Assembly (NCBI GenBank): GCA_017795105.1
Contig: CP051247.1
Span: 1,302,001-1,366,000, forward strand
DNA: 64,000 nucleotides
From: Planctomycetaceae bacterium
Lineage (GTDB): Bacteria; Planctomycetota; Planctomycetia; Planctomycetales; Planctomycetaceae
Direction of reading: 5' to 3'
Shown: one piece after another, positions 40,101-49,026 of the stretch
How positions within the stretch are numbered: the stretch's first letter is position 1
Layout of the letters: each line of letters starts with the position of its first letter
Position numbers and translations under genes: made by a program
Notes under the pieces: generated by a model
What the model was told of the DNA's origin: nothing
The model's database searches: none
Seen by the model: the letters and a program-made list of their open reading frames with translations, nothing else

Positions 40101-40391
40101 ATTCTCATCGGCGGAAACGGCAACGACCTGCTGTGGGGTGGCGGTGGTCAGGATGTTCTGATCGGCGGTTCGACCGAACAGGACGACGACTATAACGAAC
40201 TGCTCAACGTCCTCGACGACTGGAACAGCACCGACACGTTCGAAAATCGCGTGGCGGATGTCGTTGACGATCTCGATGTCGTGGACGACGAAGAACTCGA
40301 TGTCCTCATCGACACGATGGGGCGTGACCTGTTCTTCGATGGTATGAGTGACATTCTCCTCGGAGCACGTCGCAACGACGCCGTCGCTTAG
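37149..40391 (+). CDS. Large surface protein: FG-GAP propeller, cadherin, Calx-beta, PKD-like and RTX repeats
   Basis: The product is 1080 residues from ATG 37149; ATG 37194 (MKRLSGIV) is also possible. The N-terminus carries the planctomycete surface-protein signature ELLETRALLSG (about 52-62). Residues about 70-455 form FG-GAP/integrin-like blades (repeated LVVGARGD, IVVGDYAN, LAIGAFNQ, LVVGAEGN). Cadherin-like (about 464-560), Calx-beta (about 566-670) and two PKD-like domains (about 679-870) follow. RTX calcium-binding nonapeptides lie at about 950-1004 (GGDGNDILFGG, GGNGNDLLWGG), then an Asp-rich tail. It is probably a calcium-stabilised adhesin. No catalytic domain is seen. Confidence 0.9.
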   Translation: MSELFPLTYVRIRQVMKRLSGIVSQCIPRPASQMSSKRRRNLRAELTVSATELLETRALLSGSLAEPDTLLSTNSNPGNAGQFGNRAVVSENYVVVAAQFEDVTNGTTATNTGVVYVYDRDSATPDVPVFTLDNPTGNNNSLFGSSLAIDGTNLVVGARGDRRAYVYDLSSATPTATAILPVTTSGQFGDSVAISGNKIVVGDYANNFSNQGGAFVYELTTDSQTQTQQVTHRLTILNPGSNNVGFSRQTLAISGDRLAIGAFNQTSVNGGVQSRGRVYIYDLNFNPYSFTQTQVIDNPIGTLGDSYGLTFDLDGDTLVVGAEGNSNYTGAAYVYDLGSLAPNTPNPQPTLTLAHPEASAGGQFGGAIAVSGRTVAISARYADTNGFTDSGRVYLYDLDSATPATPTETFDSPTPGSYDTFGDAVDLTEDYLIVGAIGDDTRAENGETTNVNDGAAFLFGLGPVNNPPEVADAAFSIDENTAAGAVVGTVNGSDPDVNDAITYSILSGNDNGAFAIDPQTGVITVANSAALDYESQTVFNLVVQVEDLCLETDTADVTVSLNDLQTLVGIDSVVVSEGDSGTVTANFTVVSSDDIKQAFAIAFATSDGTATAGSDYVAQSGSLNFAGTAGETQTISVTISPEDLDELDETFLVELLSVSGSNDVVINVATGEATILDDDETPVSDAGGPYEISEGDGVSLDATATTDGDSTNLTYRWDVDGDGDFDEMVTGSTPVLTAGDLATLGLNDGPASIVVTVEVSDGTNVSTAQTTLSVLNVDPEISGLTSSNPDFEDAAAGAVTVSGNLIDPALSADTHTVEVNWGDGTVTQATVDQLNDSFTDSHSYASAGVYTVSVTAFDEDGGVSQTQTVQAVVQGVAVIGTDLYVIGSSDCDFVEVFRFGHKYYVLTKFGSGPVDIDYFSTSGIESIVITTGAGDDLVGVSHRIQIPVLIDGGSGDDTLLGGRSSNVLVGGDGNDILFGGSGDDILIGGNGNDLLWGGGGQDVLIGGSTEQDDDYNELLNVLDDWNSTDTFENRVADVVDDLDVVDDEELDVLIDTMGRDLFFDGMSDILLGARRNDAVA

Positions 40392-40448
40392 ATCAGTTTG
40401 CAGAATGGTGAGCGATTCGCTCTCACCACCAGCTAACGACGACAACAA

Positions 40449-40484
40449 AGAGAGCCATGGATCGACTTCGGTCCATGGCTCTCT
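40449..40484. terminator. Bidirectional terminator hairpin between convergent genes
   Basis: AGAGAGCCATGGA (40449-40461) and TCCATGGCTCTCT (40472-40484) form a perfect 13-bp stem with a 10-base loop. It lies between the stop of the surface protein (40391) and the stop of the minus-strand small gene (40507). The minus-strand side continues TTGTTGTC, giving a modest T-tract. Confidence 0.8.
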
Positions 40485-40506
40485 GTCGGTTTCAATCGCT
40501 GGATCG

Positions 40507-40668
40507 TCAGCCGCTGATACTCTTCCACGTCCACCATGCCACATAGATGCTGGTGACAATCGTGTACGCGAAGAAGACACTCAGAATCCACCCTAGAATC
40601 TTACCGGCATAGGCGTCATCGGGGTGAATCGGGTCGTCGGCGTAGTGAGGTGTTTTTGTCGATTCCAT
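40507..40668 (-). CDS. 53-residue single-pass membrane protein
   Basis: The ATG at 40666-40668 reads MESTKTPHYADDPIHPDDAY, then AGKILGWILSVFFAYTIVTS, then IYVAWWTWKSISG and a TGA at 40507-40509. The acidic, His/Pro-rich head and one hydrophobic helix predict a small inner-membrane protein. It starts 12 bp after the PIG-L deacetylase stop, so it is part of the same transcript and is closed by the hairpin at 40449-40484. The family is not recognised. Confidence 0.72.
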   Translation of the reverse strand: MESTKTPHYADDPIHPDDAYAGKILGWILSVFFAYTIVTSIYVAWWTWKSISG

Positions 40669-40680
40669 GAGGTCGGTTCC

Positions 40681-41439
40681 TTACGTATCCAGAATCTGCT
40701 TGAGCAGGTTATCGTGTGGGAAGGGATGGCCTTTGTGCTGGGTGAATCCTTCCCCGTACTCGAACCCATTTTCCTCGCCGCGGGTGGCACTCCAGCGACG
40801 GCAGCTGTCGATGTACTCATCCATGCCGTGGATCTCTCGGAGCCACTCCCGTTGACTTGCGTGGCAGGCCAGCATGTCGAGCTTCAGATCGATCTTTGAG
40901 CTGATATCGATCACAAAGGCGGGAGTCTGCGGGTTGCCGTAATAGTCGGTGCCTTCGACCGGATCGACATAATACAGATGCGGCAGGTGATCGAGATACG
41001 GAGCGGGATCCCACTGATGGGTCTTGTAGTTCGGAATGGTCGATCCGAAACAGGCGTCCCGAACCAGAGTTCCAGTGGCCTCGTGATCGCAGTGGTAATC
41101 GCGATGCGGTGCCGTGATGACAATGTCGGGCCGGGCTTTGCGAATGATTTCTGTGACGCGCCGGCGGGAGGGATCGTCGTTGAAGATGGCGAGGTCGCCA
41201 AACTCGCCGCAGACGTACTCGGCTCCCAGAAGAGCGGCGGCTTTCTCGGCTTCGCCGCGACGGACGGCTGCAATTTCTTTCTGAGACAGTTCCATGCTTC
41301 CCAGGTCGCCAGCCGTCATCGTGCAGTACACGATTTCGCAGCCGCGATCTTTCAGCAGGCCGAGCGTGCCGGCACATTGCAGTTCGATGTCATCAGGATG
41401 GGCATGAATGGCGAGGATGCGGGGGGGAGTGTTCGTCAT
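40681..41439 (-). CDS. PIG-L family deacetylase
   Basis: This 252-residue zinc-dependent N-deacetylase has the AHPDD motif (residues 13-17) and HRDYHCDHEAT (112-122), the metal- and substrate-binding elements of PF02585. Family members remove acetyl groups from GlcNAc-type glycosides, for example in bacillithiol or mycothiol synthesis. The length and HPDDIELQCAGTL start resemble BshB1, but no bsh genes are nearby, so a gene symbol is not assigned. It is transcribed with a 53-residue membrane protein. Confidence 0.87.
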   Translation of the reverse strand: MTNTPPRILAIHAHPDDIELQCAGTLGLLKDRGCEIVYCTMTAGDLGSMELSQKEIAAVRRGEAEKAAALLGAEYVCGEFGDLAIFNDDPSRRRVTEIIRKARPDIVITAPHRDYHCDHEATGTLVRDACFGSTIPNYKTHQWDPAPYLDHLPHLYYVDPVEGTDYYGNPQTPAFVIDISSKIDLKLDMLACHASQREWLREIHGMDEYIDSCRRWSATRGEENGFEYGEGFTQHKGHPFPHDNLLKQILDT

Positions 41440-41517
41440 GAGGCCTTCTCAAGCTGGGGGAACGATTCCCGCAGATTTTGACACCAACCCGCCCGCGATG
41501 CAATCAGCCGGGTCGGT

Positions 41518-41895
41518 TCAGAGCGAAATCGACGTCTTGCGGATCAGGCGGATCGAGAACGGATATCGAAACTCCCGCCCCTCGGCGGCTCGAATCGATG
41601 CCACCAGAATGAGCACAACAGCGACGACTTCAATGATCATAATCGCCAGCCAGACCAGCCCGAAAAGCCAGAACACGACGGTGGCAATTGCATGATAGAT
41701 CAGCACCGACAGCTGGAAATTCAATGATTCCCGTCCATGTCGATCGACAAACGGCGAGGTCTCTTTCTTGGCCAGCCAGATTGCCAGCGGCACGACAACT
41801 GTCCAGACGAACGGAAGAAACCGCAACAGTGTGACGGCATGACAGAGCATCGCCCAGATGCGGTTTTCGTTAGTTTCCGGATGAGACTTACTCAC
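41518..41895 (-). CDS. DUF4870 membrane protein
   Basis: This 125-residue membrane protein has ENRIWAMLCHAVTLLRFLPF, the SPFVDRHGRESLNFQLS motif and hydrophobic helices near residues 15-42 and 60-100. This is the pattern of DUF4870 (PF09685), a family of small membrane proteins of unknown function. It is a separate gene on the minus strand, 78 bp upstream of the PIG-L deacetylase. No enzymatic residues are evident. Confidence 0.85.
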   Translation of the reverse strand: MSKSHPETNENRIWAMLCHAVTLLRFLPFVWTVVVPLAIWLAKKETSPFVDRHGRESLNFQLSVLIYHAIATVVFWLFGLVWLAIMIIEVVAVVLILVASIRAAEGREFRYPFSIRLIRKTSISL

Positions 41896-42324
41896 GTTTC
41901 ACTTCCTCGAATCAAAGGGTGTATGAAAGATTTTACGAAGTCCTTCGTGCTCTCCAAGACGGAAAGCAGCAGCAGGTGGCTCCAGTCGGCGGAAGTGTGA
42001 ATATTTGTCGATTCATCCTGATTCAGGGGTTGCGACTCGAAGAAGGTGTGTTCGGATAGAGGGAATGGAGCTACTGAGCCGACTGTGATGAGCAGTCGGA
42101 GAAGGCCTGCACTTCGTTGCCCACTGCAGTCGCAACCTTTCAGCTTCGGTTGAAAGGTTGCGGGGCAGCGATGTTGAGTCAGGGAGGAAGAACGGCAATG
42201 GCTCCCGCATCGAAAGACGCGGGAGCCATTGTTTGTTTCATACCATGTCGCCTGCAGTGATATCGCGACCCGACAGGGTGCCATGCCACGCTCGCGTGGG
42301 CATGCTAACTGAACTCGCCCCGGT
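41896..42324. other. 429-bp intergenic region with hairpins and a repeat fragment
   Basis: No gene is seen. It contains a stem GCAACCTTTCA-TGAAAGGTTGC (about 42128-42158), a stronger hairpin AATGGCTCCCGC-GCGGGAGCCATT (42197-42230) followed by GTTTGTTTC, and a copy of the CATGCC-ACGC/GCGTGGGCATG palindrome (42282-42304) lacking one C. The second hairpin could terminate transcription, but no plus-strand gene precedes it. Confidence 0.5.
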
Positions 42325-43728
<1,404 letters not shown>

Positions 43729-43825
43729 GTCGGCTTCTGAAATCGTGGTGTCAATAAGAGGGCTGCGGAACGTCAAACCGGATTGTAGCAGCTTCGAAGC
43801 GATCCGGTAGCAGAGCCAGCGGAGC

Positions 43826-44899
43826 CTACTCCGGCAACTCCTTGCCGGTCAGTCGATAAACGTAGGCCATGATTTCGACGAAGACTTCGTACAGCTCCGT
43901 CGGAATTGGCTGGCCGACTTTCACATCGCGATACAGGGCCCGGGCCAGTGGCTTGCGTTCGATAATCGGAACATCGTGCTCGCGGGCAATCTCCCGGATC
44001 TTCAAAGCGACTTCGCCCATCCCCTTGGCGACAACATACGGTGCGGGCCGCACGTTGGGATCGTAACGGATGGCAACCGAGATGTGCGTCGGGTTGGTCA
44101 CGACCACATCGGCATGCTGCACCGCTCCCAGTTCGCGAGCGGCGGCCAGCTTCTTGTGAGCCTCTTTTCGCTTCTGGCGGATGTGAGGATCACCATCCAT
44201 GTTCTTCATTTCATCGCGGATCTCCTGTTTGCTCATCTTGAGATCCTGCTCGTATTTCCATTTCTGGAAACTGAAATCGAGAATGGCGATCACGAGCATG
44301 GCCAGCGCAAGCTGAAACGAGAGCTCCAGAATCGTGCTTCCCATCATGCCAAGAATGACATCCGGCTCGGCATTCAACAGCAGCAGCAGCTTGGGAAGAT
44401 TCATGTAAATGAACCAGGTCGCCACACTGGCCATGACGACAATCTTCCCCACGCTGGTCCCGAGGCGGACCAGACTGGCGATGGAGAAGATCCGCTTGAA
44501 TCCCGAGATCGGATTCAGCCGGTCCCATTTCAGATTGAGCGGCTCGGTCGTAAAGAGAAATCCGATCTGGGCCAGATTCGCCAGCAGCGAGCAGAGAAAC
44601 ATCAGCCCCACGAATGGCAATGTGTAGCTGCAGGCCTGAAAGAAGATCTCCCGCAAATCTTTAGCGACCCCTGCCCCGTCGATCTCCAGCAGCACCGGAC
44701 CGGAAAGATACATTTGCATCAGTTCGGCGAAGCCTCGGCCGATATCGGGGCCGAGAAACAACAAGCCGCCGGTTGCCACGAGCATGGTGGCAGCCGCGTT
44801 GACGTCGACACTCTTCGCCACGTTCCCCTTCTGTCGGGTCTCGCTGCGTCGTTTGTCGGTTGGGTCTTCTGTTTTGTCACCCTGATCTGGATCTGCCAT
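43826..44899 (-). CDS. flhB: Flagellar export apparatus switch protein FlhB
   Basis: FlhB is the export-gate protein that switches substrate specificity from hook to filament. The 357-residue product has four transmembrane helices, followed by a cytoplasmic domain with the self-cleaving NPTH motif at 269-272 (VVVTNPTHISVAIRYD). The start ADPDQGDKTEDPTDKRR matches the family. It is the last gene of the flagellar cluster, 18 bp after fliR. The usual next gene, flhA, is not present; HD-domain and unrelated genes follow. Confidence 0.96.
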   Translation of the reverse strand: MADPDQGDKTEDPTDKRRSETRQKGNVAKSVDVNAAATMLVATGGLLFLGPDIGRGFAELMQMYLSGPVLLEIDGAGVAKDLREIFFQACSYTLPFVGLMFLCSLLANLAQIGFLFTTEPLNLKWDRLNPISGFKRIFSIASLVRLGTSVGKIVVMASVATWFIYMNLPKLLLLLNAEPDVILGMMGSTILELSFQLALAMLVIAILDFSFQKWKYEQDLKMSKQEIRDEMKNMDGDPHIRQKRKEAHKKLAAARELGAVQHADVVVTNPTHISVAIRYDPNVRPAPYVVAKGMGEVALKIREIAREHDVPIIERKPLARALYRDVKVGQPIPTELYEVFVEIMAYVYRLTGKELPE

Positions 44900-44917
44900 G
44901 CGGCTCCTTCCTCAGCG

Positions 44918-45907
44918 TCAAGTATCCGAGGCGATCAGGGAATAAGAGACAGCATCGAGCACGTCGGGGAAGACATCGACAATCGCGTCGGCTGCTCCAG
45001 AAAGTGTCACCGTGAGAATGACCATGCTCACCAGAGCCCGAATCGGGAACCCCAGCACAAGGACATTCACCTGCGGGACGGTATAGCCAAGAAAACCCAT
45101 GGCCACGGAAAGCAACGCCATCGCCGCCAGCAGTGGTGCGGCGATCTGCACCGCCAGGGCCAGCGATTGCGACATCAAACTTCGCAGCACTTCGAGCGAA
45201 GCTCCATCGATCCAGGCCATCCCCAGCGGAATAACCTCGAACGTGTTGAGCAGGCTCATGAGCATCATCAGATGACCATCGAACGGAGGCATCACCAGAA
45301 GAGCGGTGGTGCCGAGCAGGAATAGCAGCTGCCCCGTGGGGGAGATCGTCGTGCCGATGGCCGGATTGAAGATCTCACTGAGAGCGGTTCCGGTCTGCTG
45401 GTCGAACGTCTCGCCCGCCATCTGCAGCCCCGTGAGGATGATGACCACGCCGAGACCGAGGAGGAGCCCGATGGCCAGTTCAGTCGCGATCATCCACAGT
45501 AAGTCGAATAGTGTGGACGGGACGCCGGCACTGGCTCGAAACTGACTGCGGGTGATGACCGGCGTTTGCAGTTCGTCCGATTCTTCGTTCGCCACGACGA
45601 CAAACATCGTCGGGACTTCCGCCCCGCTGAGCACGCCATTTCGGTCGACATCGAGTTTCTCGAAACCACGATCCCGAATGTCGGGCAGCGAAGGGGTGAT
45701 GATGAGCGCCAGACCGAGAGCGAAGAGAACTTTCACCCGTTCGGGAATCGAGGTATGTCCAAAGAACGGTCCGATGATCATCAACCCACTCAGCCGGATC
45801 GTGACCAGCATGAAGGTGGTGAAGTATCCCAGCGCAGCGTCGACGAGCAGGCGGTTCGCCCAGTTCGTCATTGCCCCGCCAGAAATTTGATCAATCGTTT
45901 CGAACAT
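44918..45907 (-). CDS. fliR: Flagellar export protein FliR with an EF-hand insertion
   Basis: FliR is a membrane component of the flagellar export gate. The 329-residue protein, versus about 260 in E. coli, has the family segments MLVTIRLSGLMIIGPFFG, PERVKVLFALGLALIITPSLP, MAGETFDQQTGTALSEIFNP and VNVLVLGFPIRALVSM. Most of the extra length lies in residues about 78-125, between two membrane helices. This insert holds the canonical EF-hand loop DVDRNGVLSGAE (86-97: Asp1, Asp3, Asn5, Gly6, Leu8, Ser9, Glu12). A calcium link is inference. It lies between fliQ and flhB. Confidence 0.94.
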   Translation of the reverse strand: MFETIDQISGGAMTNWANRLLVDAALGYFTTFMLVTIRLSGLMIIGPFFGHTSIPERVKVLFALGLALIITPSLPDIRDRGFEKLDVDRNGVLSGAEVPTMFVVVANEESDELQTPVITRSQFRASAGVPSTLFDLLWMIATELAIGLLLGLGVVIILTGLQMAGETFDQQTGTALSEIFNPAIGTTISPTGQLLFLLGTTALLVMPPFDGHLMMLMSLLNTFEVIPLGMAWIDGASLEVLRSLMSQSLALAVQIAAPLLAAMALLSVAMGFLGYTVPQVNVLVLGFPIRALVSMVILTVTLSGAADAIVDVFPDVLDAVSYSLIASDT

Positions 45908-45923
45908 GATTAGGGTCAGGCGC

Positions 45924-45999
45924 TAGGCGTCAGGCGTCAGGTCTCAGGATCGACGATTTTCAGAAGTCATAACGCCTAATGCCTGATGCCTGACGCCTA
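45924..45999. repeat. Inverted repeat between fliQ and fliR
   Basis: TAGGCGTCAGGCGTCAGG (45924-45941) and CCTGATGCCTGACGCCTA (45982-45999) are inverted copies with 17 of 18 bases matching. The right arm abuts the fliQ stop codon, so a large hairpin can form in the transcript just after fliQ. It has no coding potential. Confidence 0.7.
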
Positions 46000-46000
46000 T

Positions 46001-46267
46001 TCACATACTTCCCGGGATCGATTTCCAGAGTTCGATTGTGTATTCGACCACCATGCTGAAGATCCAGGGCATGAGCAGAACGACGGTGCCGACCATGGCA
46101 AGAATCTTCGGCACAAAGCTGAGTGTCTGATCCTGCAGCTGGGTCACGGCCTGAAACAGGCTGATGATCAGGCCAACGATCATCGCGACTCCCATGATCG
46201 GCGCACCGACAAGCAACGACAGCACGATGGCCTGCCGGGTGATTTCAACTGCGGAGTCGACCGTCAT
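46001..46267 (-). CDS. fliQ: Flagellar export protein FliQ
   Basis: FliQ is a small two-helix membrane protein of the export gate. The 88-residue product matches FliQ in length and in TRQAIVLSLLVGAPIMGVAMIVGLIISLFQAVTQLQDQTLSFVPKI. It lies between fliP (73 bp upstream) and fliR, in the conserved fliP-fliQ-fliR order. A strong inverted repeat immediately follows its stop and could attenuate or process the transcript before fliR. Confidence 0.96.
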   Translation of the reverse strand: MTVDSAVEITRQAIVLSLLVGAPIMGVAMIVGLIISLFQAVTQLQDQTLSFVPKILAMVGTVVLLMPWIFSMVVEYTIELWKSIPGSM

Positions 46268-46340
46268 GACTAAGTTTCAACAGGGAATCGAATAACAAAA
46301 ACAGAGGTCGAGCCAATGGCACACATTCGCGCAGGCGTCG

Positions 46341-47303
46341 CTATCCGGTGTAAGGCTGAACGCTGCTGAGCAGCATTTCGACCGTCAGATACCAGCCATC
46401 GACCAGAATGAACAACAGGAGTTTGAACGGAAGGGAAATCAATACGGGTGGCAGCATCATCATCCCCATGCTGATCAGAATGGAGGCGATCACCATATCG
46501 ATGATGATAAACGGCAGATAGATCTGGAATCCGATAATGAACGCCGTCTTCAGTTCGCTCAGCATGAACGCAGGGATAAGGACCGTGGTGTGGACATCGT
46601 CGAAGCTCTCCGGTTCTTTCCATGTCGATGCTTCCGGGGAGCCGGGAGCTGGACGCTGGAAGTCGATGAACATCCAGACGGCGTTCTCGTTGCCGGTGCG
46701 AAAGATCTGGTCGCTCATGAAGGCCCGGATCGGCTGCAGAGCCCGTTCAGTCGCTTCCTGAAGCCCGGCCTGCTGATCGGCTGTCGTCTCGTAAACCGAT
46801 TCCGAATAAGGTCGGATCCCTTCCTCGTAAGACTGCTTCCAGACCGGCCACATCACCATGACGGTCAGGAACAGGCCAAGCGACAGCAACACCTGGTTCG
46901 GCGGCAACTGCTGCGTCCCCAGGGCCTGCCGCAACAGGCCGAGAACAATCACAATCCGAATGAAACAGGTCGTCATGATCAGGATCGATGGCGCCAGACT
47001 GAGCAGCGTCATCATGATCATCAGCTTGAGCGTGGGCGTCAGTCCTTGAGGAGAGACCATCTTGTCGGGGTCGAAACCGGCCGGGAATACCGATTCAGTT
47101 TCTCCGGCAGGAGCCTGCTCGCTCGCCGTTTCAGACAAAGGAATTTGCGGGGTGACGGTTCCTGTTCCGATCGACTGGTTGGCCACCGAGCCGGGCTGGC
47201 CCCAGGCATTGGTTCCAATCACGACCATCAACACAATCACGGCGAACCGCGACAGTGTCATTTTGCGTTTCAGCAACCAGTCTGGCAGCGGTCGGGACTT
47301 CAC
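46341..47303 (-). CDS. fliP: Flagellar export protein FliP
   Basis: FliP forms the core of the export gate with FliQ and FliR. The 320-residue product starts at a GTG (47301-47303) overlapping the fliO stop by 4 bp (GTGA), so translation is coupled. An alternative ATG is at 47259-47261 (MTLSRFAVIVLMVV). A signal sequence and a variable linker precede the conserved MIMMTLLSLAPSILIMTTCFIRIVIVLGLLRQALGTQQLPPNQ block. The C-terminus has FIIGFQIYLPFIIIDMVIASILISMGM, as in the family. Confidence 0.95.
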   Translation of the reverse strand: MKSRPLPDWLLKRKMTLSRFAVIVLMVVIGTNAWGQPGSVANQSIGTGTVTPQIPLSETASEQAPAGETESVFPAGFDPDKMVSPQGLTPTLKLMIMMTLLSLAPSILIMTTCFIRIVIVLGLLRQALGTQQLPPNQVLLSLGLFLTVMVMWPVWKQSYEEGIRPYSESVYETTADQQAGLQEATERALQPIRAFMSDQIFRTGNENAVWMFIDFQRPAPGSPEASTWKEPESFDDVHTTVLIPAFMLSELKTAFIIGFQIYLPFIIIDMVIASILISMGMMMLPPVLISLPFKLLLFILVDGWYLTVEMLLSSVQPYTG

Positions 47304-48268
47304 AGTCGTCCCTCCCGAGCCGCCGAGAGCGTGCGTTCCAGTTCGGCGATGTCGTCGGACGAGATCCCGGTTCCCCCGGCATTCGCTTCGTTGTGCGAGG
47401 ATGCGTGAGAGTTGCGTCGTTCCCGCTGCCGTTCACGATGGCGTTCATCCAGGTTCACCGCAGTCGACTCGCGAGTTCCGCGGGAGAGCAGCATTCGGAA
47501 CGACGCTCCAACATCAGTCGTCTCAGCAGCAGCCCGGCATTGTCCATTGATGTGATCGACTTCGACCGGATCGGTGATCTCGGCGAGCGTGTTCAGACCA
47601 TCGACCGAAGAGCCAAGGATCAGGATCCGCTGGCCTGTCCGCACGTAGATGATGCTGTGGCGTGTATCGATCGGCCGCCGGCCAAGCACTTCGCAGACAT
47701 CGTTTGAAAGTCGCTGCGTCGCGAAGGGCATCTTCTTTTTCGCGAATCGGGACAGCAGAACAATCAGGCCGAGCACGCCTCCCAGCGAGATAATCGGTAA
47801 CACGAGATCGCTGGTCGAAGACCGTTCGGTTCCGGCATCTTCCGAGCGATCAGCGGCAAAGCGACCGGTCGGTTTGCGGAGCGGGAGGGCTTCTCCATGA
47901 GCAGCCGGTTTGGCCGCCTCCTGGTTTGACGCCCGTTCCACCGGAACCGTCTGCGGTGCGGAGACCTGCTTCTCGACGGTGACCTGATTCTCCCGGGTCA
48001 CCGGAGTGGGCTCGGTTTGCCCGAAATCGGGGGGAGTCATTGCTGGAGCCGGTTCCGGCGGAACGGTTCGGCGGTTTGCTCCGGATGGAGTCTGAGGTTC
48101 GACGGGAAGAGCTGCATTGCTTTTCCAAGACAGTGGCGCGTCCGACCAGATTTGCCCGGCCGAAGAGTTGTTGCCTCGTTCCTGTCCGTAGATCGGAGAA
48201 CCGATCAATACGGCGCAGACCAGCAGGTAGCAACGCGCAGCACGCGCTATGGATTTGCTCGAGTGCAT
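47300..48268 (-). CDS. fliO: Flagellar biosynthesis protein FliO
   Basis: FliO assists assembly of the FliP ring. The 322-residue product has a signal peptide (CYLLVCAVLIGSPIYG), a Pro- and Thr-rich exported linker and one transmembrane helix near 155-172 (LVLPIISLGGVLGLIVLLSRFA). A short cytoplasmic domain follows (VCEVLGRRPIDTRHSIIYVRTGQRILILGSS), the diagnostic part of FliO. The linker and a charged tail make it longer than E. coli FliO. Its position before fliP and the overlapping stop support the call. Confidence 0.87.
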   Translation of the reverse strand: MHSSKSIARAARCYLLVCAVLIGSPIYGQERGNNSSAGQIWSDAPLSWKSNAALPVEPQTPSGANRRTVPPEPAPAMTPPDFGQTEPTPVTRENQVTVEKQVSAPQTVPVERASNQEAAKPAAHGEALPLRKPTGRFAADRSEDAGTERSSTSDLVLPIISLGGVLGLIVLLSRFAKKKMPFATQRLSNDVCEVLGRRPIDTRHSIIYVRTGQRILILGSSVDGLNTLAEITDPVEVDHINGQCRAAAETTDVGASFRMLLSRGTRESTAVNLDERHRERQRERRNSHASSHNEANAGGTGISSDDIAELERTLSAAREGRL

Positions 48269-48403
48269 CCCTGCCCCCTGTTCTGCAACGACCGGTTTCG
48301 ATCGCGGCTGTGTCCCTATCCCTGTGCAGCAATCCTCGCTGCAGTCTGCGAGTTCCCCCGAACTCCCAGACGGATCTCCTCGTATCGCTTAGAGCGAAGT
48401 GCT

Positions 48404-48985
48404 CTATCGTTGCGGTGAGAGAATCTCAGCCACACGCACGCAGAAATTATCGTTCAGCACGAGGACTTCTCCCCGCGCGACCAGACGACCATTGACGAGA
48501 ATATCGACCGGGTCACCGGCCAGTTTATCGAGCGGAACCACGCTGCCCGCCTTCAATGAAACCACTTCTTCGATCTGCAACTCGGCTCGTCCCAATTCGA
48601 TTCGCAGATCGAGTTCGACGTCCTGCAGGAGATTCAGTTCCCCCCGTTCTTCTGCTCCCGGAATAGGATGCAGATCGTTCAGAGAGAATGGAGTCGCCCC
48701 AGCGGTATCGCCGCGATTCTTATTTCCCTGGCCAAAATCCGACGCGATCGCTGCGGCCAGATTGGCCTCGGCTTCGTTGAGCAGATCTTCGGTCCGATGT
48801 TGTTCCGACTTCCCGGCGTCGGCATCAGACAGCAACGCGTCGATATCCGATGGATCGAGAACGGCACCGGGCTCGCCAGCAGACTTGCCTTCCTTCGAAG
48901 GCGTCTCTGCTTCTCCGCCGCCAGCCGCCTTGAGCAGCGCTTCGATCTCGCTCGGATCGAGCAAGTCGTCATCATTCTCAGCCAC
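48404..48985 (-). CDS. fliN: Flagellar motor switch protein FliN with doubled FliM-like N-terminal motif
   Basis: FliN forms the lower C-ring. The 193-residue product has a C-terminal SpoA domain (about 115-190: VELDLRIELGRAELQIEEVVSL, then GDPVDILVNGRLVARGEVLVLNDNFCVRV). The N-terminus carries two similar motifs, LLDPSEIEALLKAA (8-21) and VLDPSDIDALLSDA (42-55), each resembling the CheY-binding motif of FliM. E. coli FliN is shorter and lacks these. It follows fliL with 41 bp between, where fliM would be expected. FliY-like behaviour is possible. Confidence 0.92.
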   Translation of the reverse strand: MAENDDDLLDPSEIEALLKAAGGGEAETPSKEGKSAGEPGAVLDPSDIDALLSDADAGKSEQHRTEDLLNEAEANLAAAIASDFGQGNKNRGDTAGATPFSLNDLHPIPGAEERGELNLLQDVELDLRIELGRAELQIEEVVSLKAGSVVPLDKLAGDPVDILVNGRLVARGEVLVLNDNFCVRVAEILSPQR

Positions 48986-49026
48986 AGCGTGCTCCCGTTC
49001 CTGAAGGACAAACCTGCGTGAACGCC

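Noticed and set aside
42197..42240. Plus-strand terminator in the 41896-42324 gap
   Set aside because: The hairpin and T-rich tail look like a terminator, but no plus-strand gene precedes it, so its role is unclear and it is described only within the intergenic entry.
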